Program-made: the position numbers and the translations under genes
DNA from: Paenarthrobacter nitroguajacolicus JCM 14115
GTDB taxonomy: Bacteria; Actinomycetota; Actinomycetes; Actinomycetales; Micrococcaceae
DNA length: 64,000 bases
Direction: 5' to 3'
NCBI GenBank assembly: GCA_001313365.1
Contig: BBFS01000006.1
Span: 41,814 to 105,813, forward strand
The notes under the pieces: model-generated
What the model was told of the DNA's origin: nothing
What the model saw: only the letters and a program-made list of their open reading frames with translations
Database searches by the model: none
In this document: piece by piece, positions 10,847 through 20,767 of the stretch
Numbering within the stretch: position 1 is the first letter of the stretch
Layout of the letters: each line of letters opens with the position of its first letter

Positions 10847-12088
10847 ATGCTTCGCCAAAGAAGCACCCGCCTGGGTGGCATCGCACTGATAGCCGGGATG
10901 ACGCTCCTGGCCTCCGCCTGCGCCAACACCACAACGGGTAGCACCACTCCAGCCGGTACATCCGATACGCCCAGCGCATCCTCCACGGATTCGGTCGAAG
11001 CGCAAGGACGGGTTGCCATCTCCTACCCGGGAGGCATCAGCGTCCTGGATAGCAAGACATTGGAGGTCGTCAAGAAATTCGACTCCGAGGAGTTCACCAG
11101 GCTGAACGCTGCCGGGGACGGTCGTCACGTTTTTGTCACCACCAAGGCAGGCTTCCAGCTGCTGGATACGGTGGAACCCAAGCTCACCGATTTGCGGGTT
11201 GACGCAACGGCTGCCGGCCACTTGGTCCGGCACGCCGGCAACACCGTCCTGTTCGACGACGGGACGGGCACCACCACCATCCTCAAGACCGACGAGCTCG
11301 CCAAGGCTGAGGGTGCTGTGCCTGCGGCACAGACGTACAAGGCTGACTCCGCACACCATGGTGTGTCGATTGTTCTGGAGGACGGGAAGCTTCTCACCAC
11401 CATCGGAGACAAGACTTCACGCAGCGGCGCTATGGCACTCGAATCCCACGGCGACCACTGGGACAAAGTGGCCGAAAGCAAAGAATGCCCGGGCATCCAT
11501 GGCGAGGGAACTGCAGCCGGCGAGGCAGTGATCTTTGGCTGCGAGGATGGCGCCCTGCTGTACCACCACGGTAAGTTCGAGAAGTTTACGGCACCGGACA
11601 AGTACGGCCGGATGGGCAACGCGTTCGTTTCCGAGACCAGCCCGATTGTGGTGGGCGACTACAAGACTGATCCTGACGCCGAAGGCTACCTTCTTAACTC
11701 GGTGGCCTTGATCGACACCGAAAAGCACACCTTCAACGTGGTCAAGCTCCCCCCCGAAACTGTCCAGTACACCTTCCGCGATGTCGCCCGGGGACCAGGC
11801 GACATGGCCTACATCCTCTCCACCGACGGCTCAATCCATGTGCTTGATCCCAAGGACGGGAAGATCGTCAACAAATTCCCCCCCGTGATCAAAGCCTGGG
11901 AAGGCCCCCCCGCCGACTGGCAGGACGCACACCCCCCCGCCATCGTGGTCAACGGCAACATCGCTTATGTCACTGAACCGGCAGCAAACACTGTTCACTC
12001 CGTGGATCTGGCCACCGGGAAGGTCACGGCATCGTCCAAGCTGGACGTCGTACCCAACGAAATCGCCATCACCCTCGGATCGCACTGA
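10847..12088 (+). CDS. aztD: AztD zinc metallochaperone lipoprotein, second paralogue
   Basis: This is a periplasmic-side zinc chaperone of 413 residues. It has a lipoprotein signal (MTLLASAC), a Ser/Thr-rich linker and a beta-propeller pattern. Diagnostic parts include RHVFVTTKAGFQLLD, AGHLVRHAGNTVLFDDG, KECPGIHGEGTAAG and IFGCEDGALLYHHGKF, which together carry several His residues and a Cys pair. The frame is intact. I prefer the ATG at 10847, with GAGGAA eight bases upstream, over the ATG at 10832. The first copy has DHFHYY where this one has HLVRH, so the two copies probably differ in how they hold zinc. Confidence 0.85.
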   Translation: MLRQRSTRLGGIALIAGMTLLASACANTTTGSTTPAGTSDTPSASSTDSVEAQGRVAISYPGGISVLDSKTLEVVKKFDSEEFTRLNAAGDGRHVFVTTKAGFQLLDTVEPKLTDLRVDATAAGHLVRHAGNTVLFDDGTGTTTILKTDELAKAEGAVPAAQTYKADSAHHGVSIVLEDGKLLTTIGDKTSRSGAMALESHGDHWDKVAESKECPGIHGEGTAAGEAVIFGCEDGALLYHHGKFEKFTAPDKYGRMGNAFVSETSPIVVGDYKTDPDAEGYLLNSVALIDTEKHTFNVVKLPPETVQYTFRDVARGPGDMAYILSTDGSIHVLDPKDGKIVNKFPPVIKAWEGPPADWQDAHPPAIVVNGNIAYVTEPAANTVHSVDLATGKVTASSKLDVVPNEIAITLGSH

Positions 12089-12111
12089 CCTTTAACACCT
12101 GAAGTACAAAC

Positions 12112-12144
12112 AAGGGCAGGACCACCAATGGATGGTCCTGCCTT
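12112..12144 (+). terminator. Hairpin terminator after aztD
   Basis: AAGGGCAGGACCA pairs with TGGTCCTGCCTT around the loop CCAATGGA, with one unpaired G in the left arm. It lies 24 bases past the aztD stop and ends the zinc operon. The remaining stretch to 12260 shows nothing I can identify. Confidence 0.7.
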
Positions 12145-12259
12145 GGTGCGTTGGTTCGCGCTCCTGCGCCCGTCGGTCGGGCTACCTGTTGCGATGGTGT
12201 GCAGGGGCGGTTCCTACGCGTGCCGAACTGTTTCGTCGGCGTTCGTTCGCTCGTCAGAG

Positions 12260-13715
12260 CTACATGATGCCAGTGGGAACCAGGAGTGCCCAGGCAAGTG
12301 CGGGTGCCACCAGGACAACTCCGCCTGCGTACATCATCAGCTGCTTGTAGACGCGCTGACGATCGTCTTCGGGGGCGTTGGCCACCACCAGGGCGCCGTC
12401 AGTGGAGAACGGCGATACGTCCACGACGGTTGCGGCAATGGCGAGGGCCGCCACTGTCCCCCCCGACGCGCTGAGCGAGCTTGTTGCCAGCAGGGGACCG
12501 GCCAAGGGGATGAAGGCCGTGAGGAGTGCGGTGGACGAGGCAAAAGCCGAGCCGACACCGATGACGTAGCAGAGCACCAAGGCGATGAGGAGCGGTGCTC
12601 CGAGTGCAAGGGCTTGCTCGGCGAGGGTATCGATGACTCCGACGTGCTGAAGGAGGGAAACGTAGGTGATCATGCCTGCGACGAGCAGCACGGTGGACCA
12701 GGAGACTCCGCCGATGAAGGTCTGGTGCTCTTTGATGTTGACCAGCGCCAGCAGGAGTCCCGCCGAGAGAGCGACGAAACCGATCGGCATGTGGAAGCCC
12801 AAAGCGCAGACGAGCATGGCCACGATAAGTCCCAAGGTCAGGATCTGCTGGCCATGAGGCCGGGTTGCGCGTGCCTCGAGGTCGGCGTGCTGGCCGGCAG
12901 CGCCGTCGCGCAGTTTGCCCAGGAGGGCGAACAGGACCACGGTGAGGACTGAGAGGATGAGATTCAGCGCGAAGCTCGCTCCGAAAAGAGCGCCTTGGGA
13001 GATCGGGAAGCCGTTCTTCACAGCGATGTCATGCACCAGGACGCCGGCCACCGAGAGCGGGGGGGAGAAACCGCCGGCGTGGGCTCCGTTGATAATGAAA
13101 GCGCCCATGAGCACCGGGTGGATGCGTGATTCGTAGGCCAGCCCGATTGCGGCGGGTGCCAGCAGCGCTACGGCGGCGGGAGAGAACGTGCCCAAAGCAG
13201 TGAGTGATGCTGCCAGGAGGAAGAATACCCACGGCAGAATCAGCGTTTTGCCGCGAACAAGCCGGACACAGTTCTGGACGATGATGTCGATGGTCCCGTT
13301 CCTCTGGGCCATGCTGAAGAAGTACGTGACGCCGATGATGGTGATCACGATGTTGGCGGGGAAATCGGCCAGAATTTCCTTATCTGTCATGCCAAGCATG
13401 AAGTAGCCGACTCCGAAGGAAGCGACGAGTCCCATGACACCGATGTTCAATGGCCATTTGGTGGCGACGACGAACATCACCACGAGGATTACCAGCGGGA
13501 TGATCTGGGTGGCTGTCATGGTCGGCTCCGATTCCGGGGTAGCCGCCGGGTTGAAGATGGCACCCCCCCCAAACAGGATGGCAACCAGACCCAGGATGAC
13601 GGAAGCGGCAACCGTTATCAGCAGGATACGGCGGCGGTTATTGGGGGCGCTGGTAACGTTCTTCCCGGATGTCGCTCTCAGCCTCGGGTGCTGGTTTGAA
13701 AATTGTCTTAGCCAT
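12260..13715 (-). CDS. Dicarboxylate carrier, MatC/SLC13-like permease
   Basis: This is a polytopic carrier of 11-12 hydrophobic segments. The body begins TQIIPLVILVVMFVVATKWP and includes AALGTFSPAAVALLAPAAIG-like and SGTVAALAIAATVVDVSPFS segments. This pattern fits the MatC-type dicarboxylate carriers, for malonate or C4 acids. I place the start at the ATG at 13713-13715, because GAGGAG lies eight bases upstream. It opens with MAKTIFKPAPEAESD and a first membrane segment ILLITVAASVILGLVAILFG. Breaks near 13565 and 13640 separate that part from the body. The ATG at 13519 has only a weak ribosome site. It follows the PrpF-like gene directly, so it probably imports that enzyme's substrate, perhaps a tricarballylate- or aconitate-like acid. 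Confidence 0.78.
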
Positions 13716-13727
13716 GGTGTTTTCTCC

Positions 13728-14845
13728 TCATCGAGTGGCTGTTGCTAGTGAGGCTTCGACGACGTTGCCGAGAGTCTCCGGGAGGTGAATGATGCTGGAG
13801 GCAATGGTGCGCGCAGTTCGGTCGACGCCCACCAGAAGGGACCCACCTTGTTCCTCGCTCCAGGTTTCGATGACGCCTCCAGGCGTCCTGAGCTTCAGAA
13901 CTGATTCGTCTGTGTTTCCGGTGATGGTGTTCAGGACGGTGCCGGGTGTACGGGCTGCGAGCGTTAGCGCAATGCTGCCGGTGATGGCCAGGGCGGGATG
14001 CGGCTTGCCCATGGAGAGCATCATGACGTTGACGTCACATTCCGCGTCAGGCCCTTCGGGAGGCCCAACGATTGCGAGTTTGGGAACAGCCCGCGCGGCT
14101 TGGGCGGGAGTGGCCGCCATTCCCATCCGGACAGCTGCCTGCCGACGGATGTTGTCCAGGGTGTCCAGTTGCAATTCGACGCCGGCTTTCCACGTGTCAT
14201 AGCGGGCAGTGTCCAGTCCAAGCTCCTCAGCCCGCACCATGACCACGGGTGCGCCCGCGTCCACCATGGAAACCGTCCAACGGGTTCCGCCGCAACGATT
14301 GTGTCAGTTGCCGAGCCGGTGGGAAGCAAACGCCCGGTGGTCTTGCCGGCCGGATTCTGGAAACCGAGGCCCACCCGGTAACCGGGAAACACGACGCCGG
14401 GCATTTGGGCGTCAGGGACGATCGGCAGGCGCCGGCGGGAGTTGAAACCCGCTGAATGATGATCTGGCCCGTGTTGGTATTCCGGGTGACGATCCTGGTG
14501 GAATCGCCGTCGGGCACGACCCACCCTTTCTCGATGGCATAGAGACCCACAACCGCCGAGCAGTTCCCGCAGTTGCTGCCCCCAGTCAACGGATGCTTCC
14601 TCGATGCCCACCTGGGCAAAAGTGAATTCGACATCCACATCATGGTCCGCCGGGCGGCTAAGGATCATCGCCTTGCTGGTGGTTGAAGTAGCTCCGCCCA
14701 CACCATCGATCTGCCGTGAATCCGGGCTTCCGAAGAGTCGTGGCAGGAGATCGTCCAGGTTGGCGCCTGCCCTCTCCAGGTGATCAGTTTCAAAGACCCA
14801 GCACTTGCTGGTGCCTCCACGCATCCATTCGGCTTCGATCTTCAT
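13728..14845 (-). CDS. PrpF-family isomerase (aconitate / oxalomesaconate type)
   Basis: This is a PrpF-family enzyme of about 370 residues. Members shift or isomerise double bonds in aconitate-like or 4-oxalomesaconate-like acids. Visible signatures are MRGGTSKCWVF at residue 8, GVGGATSTTSKAMIL, the SNCGNCSAVVG loop and GMAATPAQAARAVPKLAIVG near the C-terminus. Breaks lie near 14275 and 14570. The stop lies 13 bases before the MatC-like ATG and provides part of its ribosome site. Together with the carrier and the LysR regulator it forms a small organic-acid operon. The exact substrate is not readable. Confidence 0.82.
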
Positions 14846-14898
14846 TGTGTTTCCCTGCTTCCCGTGGCACTTAGTGAACTTGTGGCCTATAACGAGAA

Positions 14899-14910
14899 TG
14901 ATCCGGATCA
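14899..14910. promoter_or_regulatory. Palindrome TGATCCGGATCA in divergent promoter region
   Basis: This is a perfect 12-base palindrome in the 242-base space between the PrpF-like gene and the divergent LysR gene. A near copy, with ATGTGATCCGGATC in common, lies at 28192-28205 upstream of the amino acid binding protein gene. It may be a regulator site, but no regulator is assigned. Confidence 0.4.
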
Positions 14911-15087
14911 CATGTGAAGACAATGCTGGATAGATGAGGGGGTAGTGTAGGAATGCTTCAACCACTGTGGTCTGGGCCCGAGGTGTTTCACCTTTGCACT
15001 ATCCCAAGCGGTCTTTCATGCGAAAATTCCCCCCCTCCATGGCTGGAGACTACATAGAATGAACCAAAGAAGAAGAAGGGTGAAGCC

Positions 15088-16030
15088 TTGCTTAACGATG
15101 AGAATGTGGATTTGTTCGATATCCGGCGGCTGGCCCTCCTGGTAGAGGTGGTCGAGCAGGGATCAATCACGGCGGCGGCTGACATCATGATGTATTCGCC
15201 TCAGCCGTCTCGCAGCAGTTGCGGAAGCTGGAGCAGGAAGTGGGCCAGCCCCTCCTCAACCGCAGATCCCGCGGAGTGGTTCCCACCGAGGCGGGTCAGG
15301 TGCTGGCGGGGCATGCTCGGAAGATCGTCGGACAGATGAGGGCAGCCAGGTCTGACCTGGGCCAGATCGCGGGTTTGAGGCGTGGCTCTTTGACGGTCGG
15401 TACGTTCCCCCACGCTGGCCGGTTCCTTCTTGCCATTGGTGATCCGCGCGTTCAAAAAGCGATACCCGGCGATTGGCCTCTCAGTGCGCAGCGCCCGCTT
15501 CGATGAGCTCGTCTCGGACCTGGAATCCGGAGTGACGGGACTGTGCTTGCTCTGGGACTATCCTTGGAACCGATTCAATGACGAGGCTATTCGGATCACG
15601 GAGGTGTTCCAGGAGAGCACGGTGATCCTCGTAGCCAAGGGGGCACCCCCTCGCTGAGCGTGATGAAGTGTCCATGAAGGAGCTCCGAAAGGAGTCCTGG
15701 ATAGTCCGCGCGGAGGCCCACCCCGTAGTAGAGGTACTTCAGCGATCTGCACACGACGCCGGCTTTGAGCCGAACATCGGCTTCCTTGCCAATGATTACC
15801 AAGAGGCTCAAGCCATGGTCAGTGTTGGCATGGGCGTGGCGATGGTCCCCCCCAAGACAGCGGTGGCTCTGCAGCATCCGGATGTCAGGATCCTAAGCTC
15901 GGTGCTGACGCCCCCACTGCGCCGGGTTCTTCTCGCCCAGCGCCAGGACAAGGTATATGCACCGGCTGAGGTAGCCTTCCACTCAACGCTTCTGGAGATT
16001 GCCCGTGAACGTGGCAGCGACTATCTCTGA
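15088..16030 (+). CDS. LysR-family transcriptional regulator
   Basis: This is a LysR regulator of about 314 residues. The N-terminal winged helix-turn-helix reads LFDIRRLALLVEVVEQGSIT, then PSAVSQQLRKLEQEVGQPLL after repair of an indel near 15195, and NRRSRGVVPTEAGQVLAGHA. The effector domain follows, with breaks near 15410 and 15655 and an ending VLLAQRQDKVYAPAEVAFHS. I use the TTG at 15088, which has AAGGGTG upstream; a GTG at 15106 is possible. It is divergent from the PrpF/MatC operon and is its likely regulator. The 3' end overlaps the convergent MFS gene. Confidence 0.85.
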
Positions 16031-17437
16031 GGCGTTGCCCCACCCTGGGCAGCATGCAGGTCCTGGCGAAGTGAATGGTGCACGGAAGATGCGGGGGACG
16101 AAAAGCCGGATGAACGCAGCCGTGATGGCCCCCCGAGCGCGGACAGGAAGATCCAGGGAGCGAGGGCGGTGGCTGACGGCGTGTAGGCGAGTTCGTAAAG
16201 GGGGGGCAAGGGCTGTGTTGCCCAGGACAACCGCCAGGCCTCCAGCGCTTGCCAGCAAGCCATAGTACGCGCCGGTAGGCGTCCGCCCGCAAACTCCAGG
16301 ACCAGGCCCATTGCGACGGGCAACACACACATGTTACCCAGTGCCGTACCCGTCACCAGCACTAGGGCTGGAAGGATCGGCAGCCAGTTCGGCGGGGGGG
16401 AAAAATCGCCAGAACTCCCAATGAAGCGAAGCCGAGGGACTGCAAGGCGAAACCTAGGGGGAAGGGCGATCGTGGGTCCGGCTTTTCGCATGAGGCTTGC
16501 TATTGGCCACTGCAAGGTGATGGTCAGGACGGATGCGTAGGCAAAGACGAGCGCCAGTGAGCTTGCACCGGCCCCCCCGCTCCGCTCGAGTTCTACCGGA
16601 AGTCCGAAGTACAGCTGGTTGGTCGCCACCAGGTTGACGCTGAAAAAGGCCGCGAACCCGATGAACTTTTTGTCCTTCAGGCAGGACCAGAGGTCCGACG
16701 GCGGCACGCGGCCCGTTAGTTCGACGGGAGTTTTGGTCGTGTGGGCGTTCTTTGGCAGGAAGAGCCAAAAGACCACAGCCATCACGGTAAAAACGGCGGC
16801 TGCCGCCAGTAGCGAAGTGTCAAAGCCTGTATTCAGGAGGAAGCTTCCCAGCAAGGGGCCCACCACCACGCCTACTTCACCGCAGATCACAAGCAGCGCA
16901 AAGAGGCTGGACCTGTTGTTCTGCCCGGGGGGGGCATTGCTTCCGGCGCGATCGGCGTTCTTGGAAGAACTGCGCTCGGCGGCCACGCCCACGAGGCTTT
17001 GCAATGCTGGGGGAGAACAATGCCCCCGCCTATCCCGGTGACCACGGCTCCGATCAGGAACAGTGTGAAGTCGGCAGCCCAAGCCAGGAGCAAGAATCCG
17101 GTAATGCGGACAAGGCATCCCGTGATCATGGACTGGCGTGCTCCCCCATCGGTCTGCAAGCGCCCCACCGAACAGGAACATTCCCTGTTGGGCGAAGGTG
17201 CGTGCCCCCCAGGACGATGCCAATCGCCATCGCGCCCATTCCAAAGTCGTTTCGCATGGTCACCGCAAGGAAGGGCACAACTGCGTAGAAGCCGATGTTG
17301 AAAATCAGTTGACTGGCGAGCAGTAATTGCGGGGGCGGTTCATCCCTCGCGGGACGTAACCCAGTGCGTTTCGAGCGAAGGGTGCGCGCCGCCGTCGGAC
17401 TCATCTTTTGCTGCCGTGTGTCGGGGGGGCTGGCCAT
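15983..17437 (-). CDS. MFS transporter, probable drug exporter
   Basis: This is a major facilitator with about twelve membrane segments. The N-terminus reads LLLASQLIFNIGFYAVVPFL and AMAIGIVLGG. Mid-protein segments include LLVICGEVGVVVGPLLGSFL and FAAFFSVNLVATNQLYFGLP. The C-terminal half GAYYGLLASAGGLAVVLGNT must be assembled from two frames. Breaks are frequent, near 16270, 16400, 16930, 17000, 17150 and 17200. The start at 17437 has AAGGAT upstream. The true C-terminus is uncertain: the frame carrying the last membrane segment runs to 15983, which would overlap the convergent LysR gene by 48 bases, while another frame stops at 16021. The cargo is unknown. Confidence 0.72.
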
Positions 17438-17533
17438 GGTGGATCCTTATCTAACGGCGCTGGACTCCATCAGCCTATCAAGAATGGGTCGCAATAATGC
17501 TGTCTAACTTACCACCCAAAACCCCTTTCGTAG

Positions 17534-17545
17534 ATTGTTGACAAT
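17534..17545. promoter_or_regulatory. GntR-type operator 1
   Basis: ATTGTTGACAAT, in the longer context TAGATTGTTGACAATTGC, is a near-perfect dyad that recurs five times between 17.5 and 28.4 kb. This copy lies 63 bases before the small gene at 17608 and 97 bases upstream of the divergent MFS gene. It contains TTGACA, so it may overlap a -35 box. Confidence 0.65.
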
Positions 17546-17607
17546 TGCTAAGCTCTGTTCATGTCTTCCTTTTATCCCCAACACGCAAAGCGAACGAAGG
17601 AAATCTC

Positions 17608-17839
17608 ATGAAGAAACGACGCCTGCTACTTCCGCCCTGGACCACTTCGACACGGCCAGCACCGGTCACCACTGCCCCAAAACCGGCTGGTGGTCACTGA
17701 AGTGGAATGAAGAGGCCACTACGTTTATCACCGAAGGCAGGTGATGCCGGCCGTGGGTGGCGTTCCGACCGTGTGGATTCTGCGTGAGGCGGCCAGCTAC
17801 GGCCGCGCAGGCGCAACCTCAATGCTTGCGGCGTCCTAG
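17608..17839 (+). CDS. Small conserved-looking protein with HHCPKTGWW motif
   Basis: This is a short gene recovered only by joining frames. The ATG at 17608 has GAAGGA eight bases upstream. Correcting one missing A near 17611 gives about 77 residues: an N-terminal ETTPATSALDHFDTASTGHH, then CPKTGWWSLKWNEEATTFI, and after a second indel near 17741 MPAVGGVPTVWILREAASYG. The Cys-Pro-x-x-Gly-Trp-Trp core followed by a Phe-Ile-x-Glu-Gly and Met-Pro pattern looks like a compact beta domain, but I do not recognise the family with confidence. The operator 63 bases upstream puts it in the GntR-controlled set. Confidence 0.55.
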
Positions 17840-17890
17840 AAGGTTCCTGCGCGTTATGGGCTACCCGGCCACTGAGGCCGTGAAATTGGC

Positions 17891-20055
17891 CTAGGCCTTC
17901 TTCCGCAGCCCTGCCTGTTCCACGAGTTCGGTCAACCACGGCCGGTGTCCTTGATGGAACACCATCCCATCCGGCAGTCCCTGCACTCTGGGGGGGACCG
18001 AATCGGCAATGTCGATGGTAACCCTGCCGCCTGCCATGGGTGCGTTGGTGATGTGCAAGTCGCCGTATTCTGACGGCAGTTGCGGATCCATCCAGAATCC
18101 CCCCCGTGGGACACGTGGCGTCGTACCTCATCAGGCTCGTGATCAGCTGGATGGGTGAGGTGGCTGCCCAGGCTTGGGGTGAGCAGGCCGTGGGATAGGG
18201 CACGGGCTCGCTGTACTGCTCTCGGCCGAACCCGCAGAACAGCTCGGGCAGGCGACCCTCGGAGAAAGCCGCCGCGTCGAACAGGGCTGTGGCGATTCGC
18301 TGAGCCTCCTCCACGAATCCGTAGCGCATCAGTCCGGCAGCGATGACGGCATTGTCGTGCGGCCAGACCGATCCGTTGTGGTAACTGGCGGGGTTGTAGG
18401 CACCCATGTCGGTTGCCAGAGTGCGCACACCCCACCCCACTGAACATCTCGGGTGACATCAGCCGCTCAGCTACCAGTGGCGCCTTGTCTTCATCCACCA
18501 AACCGACCCAAAGGCAGTGCCCCATGTTGGAGGCGCAAGCGTCCACCTGCCGTTTCTGGCCGTCCAGTGCGATCGCGTAGTAGCCGCGGTCCGGCATCCA
18601 GAACTGCTCGTTGAAACGCGCCTTTAACCGGGCCGCGCGATCGGCAAGGTCGCGCGCCAAGGGTGCGTCGCCGGCGTCGTAAGCCATCCAGCCCGGGCCA
18701 TGTACGCATCATAAACGTATGCCTGGACCTCACACAGCGCGATGGGAGGCTCGGCAAGGCGGCCGTCCGCGAAGTTGATCCCATCCCAGGAGTCTTTCCA
18801 GCCCTGGTTGATCAACCCGCGATCGTTGAGGCGCTCATACTCGACGAAGCCATCGCCGTCCCTGTCGCCATAGTCCCGTATCCAGTCGAGGGCCCGATCT
18901 GCATGGGGGAGCAGGGCGGCGATGGTGTCCTCGGCGAACCCCCCCAGCGGCTGACCGAACCCAATACCACCACGAATAAGGGAGTGGCATCGACGCTGCC
19001 GTAGTAGATGGACTTGCCGCCCAGAGCCAGGCTGCTGGAGACATCCAACCGGACCTCATGCAAAATCTTGCCTGGTTCTTCCTCGGTCACGGGGTCAACC
19101 GCCGTGCCCTGCCGCTCAGCCAACGTTTGCAACGTTCCCAGGGCCAGCGAGGGATCAACAGGCATGGCCATTTCGGACGCCCACAACGAGTCCCGTCCAA
19201 ACAGCGTCATGAACCACGGGGGGGCTCCTGCAGCCACCACCACTCTCTCCGGGTGGGCAGGGTCTTCGATGCGGAGGGCGCCAAGATCGTCGTAGCTCCG
19301 CCGCAGGGTTCTCTCGATGGAGTGGTTGCCCATCTGCAGGATGGGAATTTTGGCCACCCATTCCTGCCTGCGTTGATCACTCCGGGACAGTTGTCCGACG
19401 GCGGGATGCACCACTGGCGCTGATGGCGTAGCACCTTCAAGACCGGGGATTACCGTGAGTTCGGTGCTCCAGGAGCCCCCGTGCCGGGATGGTGGTCCGG
19501 TAGCTGAAACCTTCCAGGCCCGCTTCCGCGACGTCGGAACTCACGACGACGGACTTCCGGACTTCCTGCCATCGGGCGCGAATGGTCAATGAATTGGCAT
19601 CGACCTCGCGGATTTCTTCCCACTGCGTCTGCACGCGCGCTTCCTTCACCTCGAAGACATCGGCGAAGTCGGAAGCTAGGGTGATCGCGATGAGGCATTC
19701 CGCGGGCTTCATCGAGTAGTTGCGCACGGTGAGGTGTTCCACCATCCAAAACCCAATTCCCGGGTGCGTTCCACGATGAGCGGAGTGTCAGCGTATCCGT
19801 CAGGCAAGGTGATGCGTCCAGCGAAGACCGCCCTGTACGGTTCCTTCGTTTGGGCGGTCAAAGGTTCCACGGACTGTCCGTTCACAGTGAGGCTCCATGC
19901 CGACAGAATGCGCGTGTCCTGGAAGAAGAGGCCGTGGGGATGATCCGGATTGATATCACCGCTGGGCAGCGAAATGCAGAAGGACGTGCCCTCACCAAGG
20001 TGACCGTCCCGGCACCCAGGGGACCTGCCGCGGTATCGGCATTCCATCCAGCCAT
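17891..20055 (-). CDS. Amylo-alpha-1,6-glucosidase / glycogen-debranching-like protein
   Basis: This is a large cytoplasmic protein of about 720 residues. The N-terminal domain, with GTSFCISLPSGDINPDHPHG, LFFQDTRILSAW and VEHLTVRNYSMKPAECLIAI, matches the bacterial glycogen-debranching N-terminal fold. The catalytic (alpha/alpha)6 domain contains APWFMTLFGRDSLWASEMAM, ASNMGHCLWVGLVDEDKAPL and YNPASYHNGSVWPHDNAVIA. The end is a small beta domain, LHITNAPMAGGRVTIDIADS. At least six breaks lie near 19990, 19740, 19430, 18940, 18680, 18440 and 18090. The ATG is at 20053-20055. GntR-type operator 2 lies in the same divergent region, which is unexpected for a carbohydrate enzyme beside an amine cluster. 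The substrate is unproven. Confidence 0.78.
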
Positions 20056-20238
20056 GTCCGGCTCCTTTAGCGCTCCTGCTAAGTCCTCGCTGTCCTGCTA
20101 CATCCTCACAGTGACGCTACTCCCGGACGGCGGTGTGGGCCAGACCAGGGGGGGCCGGCAGTCAGCGTCGGGAGCATTTGGCCTGAGCTGGGGGGACAAC
20201 GTCCATTCTGCGGCTATTTTCAGCAATGTCTATCGTCG

Positions 20239-20250
20239 ATTGTTGACAAT
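20239..20250. promoter_or_regulatory. GntR-type operator 2
   Basis: ATTGTTGACAAT in the context GATTGTTGACAATTGATAGG is identical at its core to operator 1. It lies in the 275-base divergent region between the debranching-like gene (minus strand) and the cupin gene (plus strand), 81 bases before the cupin start. It includes TTGACA, which may be the cupin gene's -35 box. Confidence 0.65.
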
Positions 20251-20330
20251 TGATAGGATGGAACCTGTGCTCTTCCAACGACGGCGGGCACAGTCACGCG
20301 GGGCTCAGGCCCCCCCAGAAGGAGTAATCA

Positions 20331-20687
20331 ATGGTCAAGGCCACTGTCATGAAAAATGCAAATACCGAGAACCCTGGCGAACACCTTCCGAAGCCCACAT
20401 CAAGCACTCCCGGCCAGACTGAAGTGTCCCTCCGCCTTTGGGCCCGGGAAGGACTGAAAACCGGCATCTGGGAGGCGACGCCCGGTGTGTCCACGAGTAC
20501 CAGGCCCGGCTATGACGAGATCTGCCAGATCCTCAGTGGCACAGCGACCATTACCGAAGAAGATGGAACCAGCTTCGAAGTCGGTCCCGGCTCCTTGTTC
20601 GTCACGCCGGCCGGCTGGACGGGAACGTGGACCATCCATGAAACGTTGCGGAAGATGTGGGTAGTTGCCGACCTTCCCAAGGTCTAA
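20331..20687 (+). CDS. Cupin-domain protein (DUF861-like)
   Basis: This is a 118-residue single-domain cupin with an intact frame. The core reads WEATPGVSTSTRPGYDEICQ, ILSGTATITEEDG and GSLFVTPAGWTGTWTIHETL, which matches the small cupin_3/DUF861 type. The ATG at 20331 has AGAAGGAG upstream. Proteins like this often accompany putrescine or GABA genes, possibly as sugar-acid or amine-derived ligand binders; no catalytic role can be read here. It lies under GntR-type operator 2 and converges on the regulator gene, with a shared terminator between them. Confidence 0.85.
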   Translation: MVKATVMKNANTENPGEHLPKPTSSTPGQTEVSLRLWAREGLKTGIWEATPGVSTSTRPGYDEICQILSGTATITEEDGTSFEVGPGSLFVTPAGWTGTWTIHETLRKMWVVADLPKV

Positions 20688-20704
20688 TAGCGAACGTCCA
20701 ATAG

Positions 20705-20749
20705 ATGGAAGGAAGGGCCCGGTTCACTGAACCGGACCCTTCCCTCCAT
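20705..20749. terminator. Bidirectional terminator
   Basis: ATGGAAGGAAGGGCCCGGTTC pairs with GAACCGGACCCTTCCCTCCAT around ACT, with a few mismatches. It lies between the converging cupin gene (stop at 20687) and the GntR gene (stop at 20768). Confidence 0.75.
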
Positions 20750-20767
20750 TCGGATACTCGACGATGC

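Noticed and set aside
12128..12952. A 274-codon plus-strand frame rich in Gly, Cys, Glu and His
   Set aside because: It is the antisense of the MatC-like carrier gene, which has clear membrane segments and a good start. The composition is that of a reverse frame.
13520..13712. Independent small membrane protein upstream of the MatC-like carrier
   Set aside because: After correcting two run-length breaks the frame flows into the carrier without a stop, and the only good ribosome site is before the upstream ATG.
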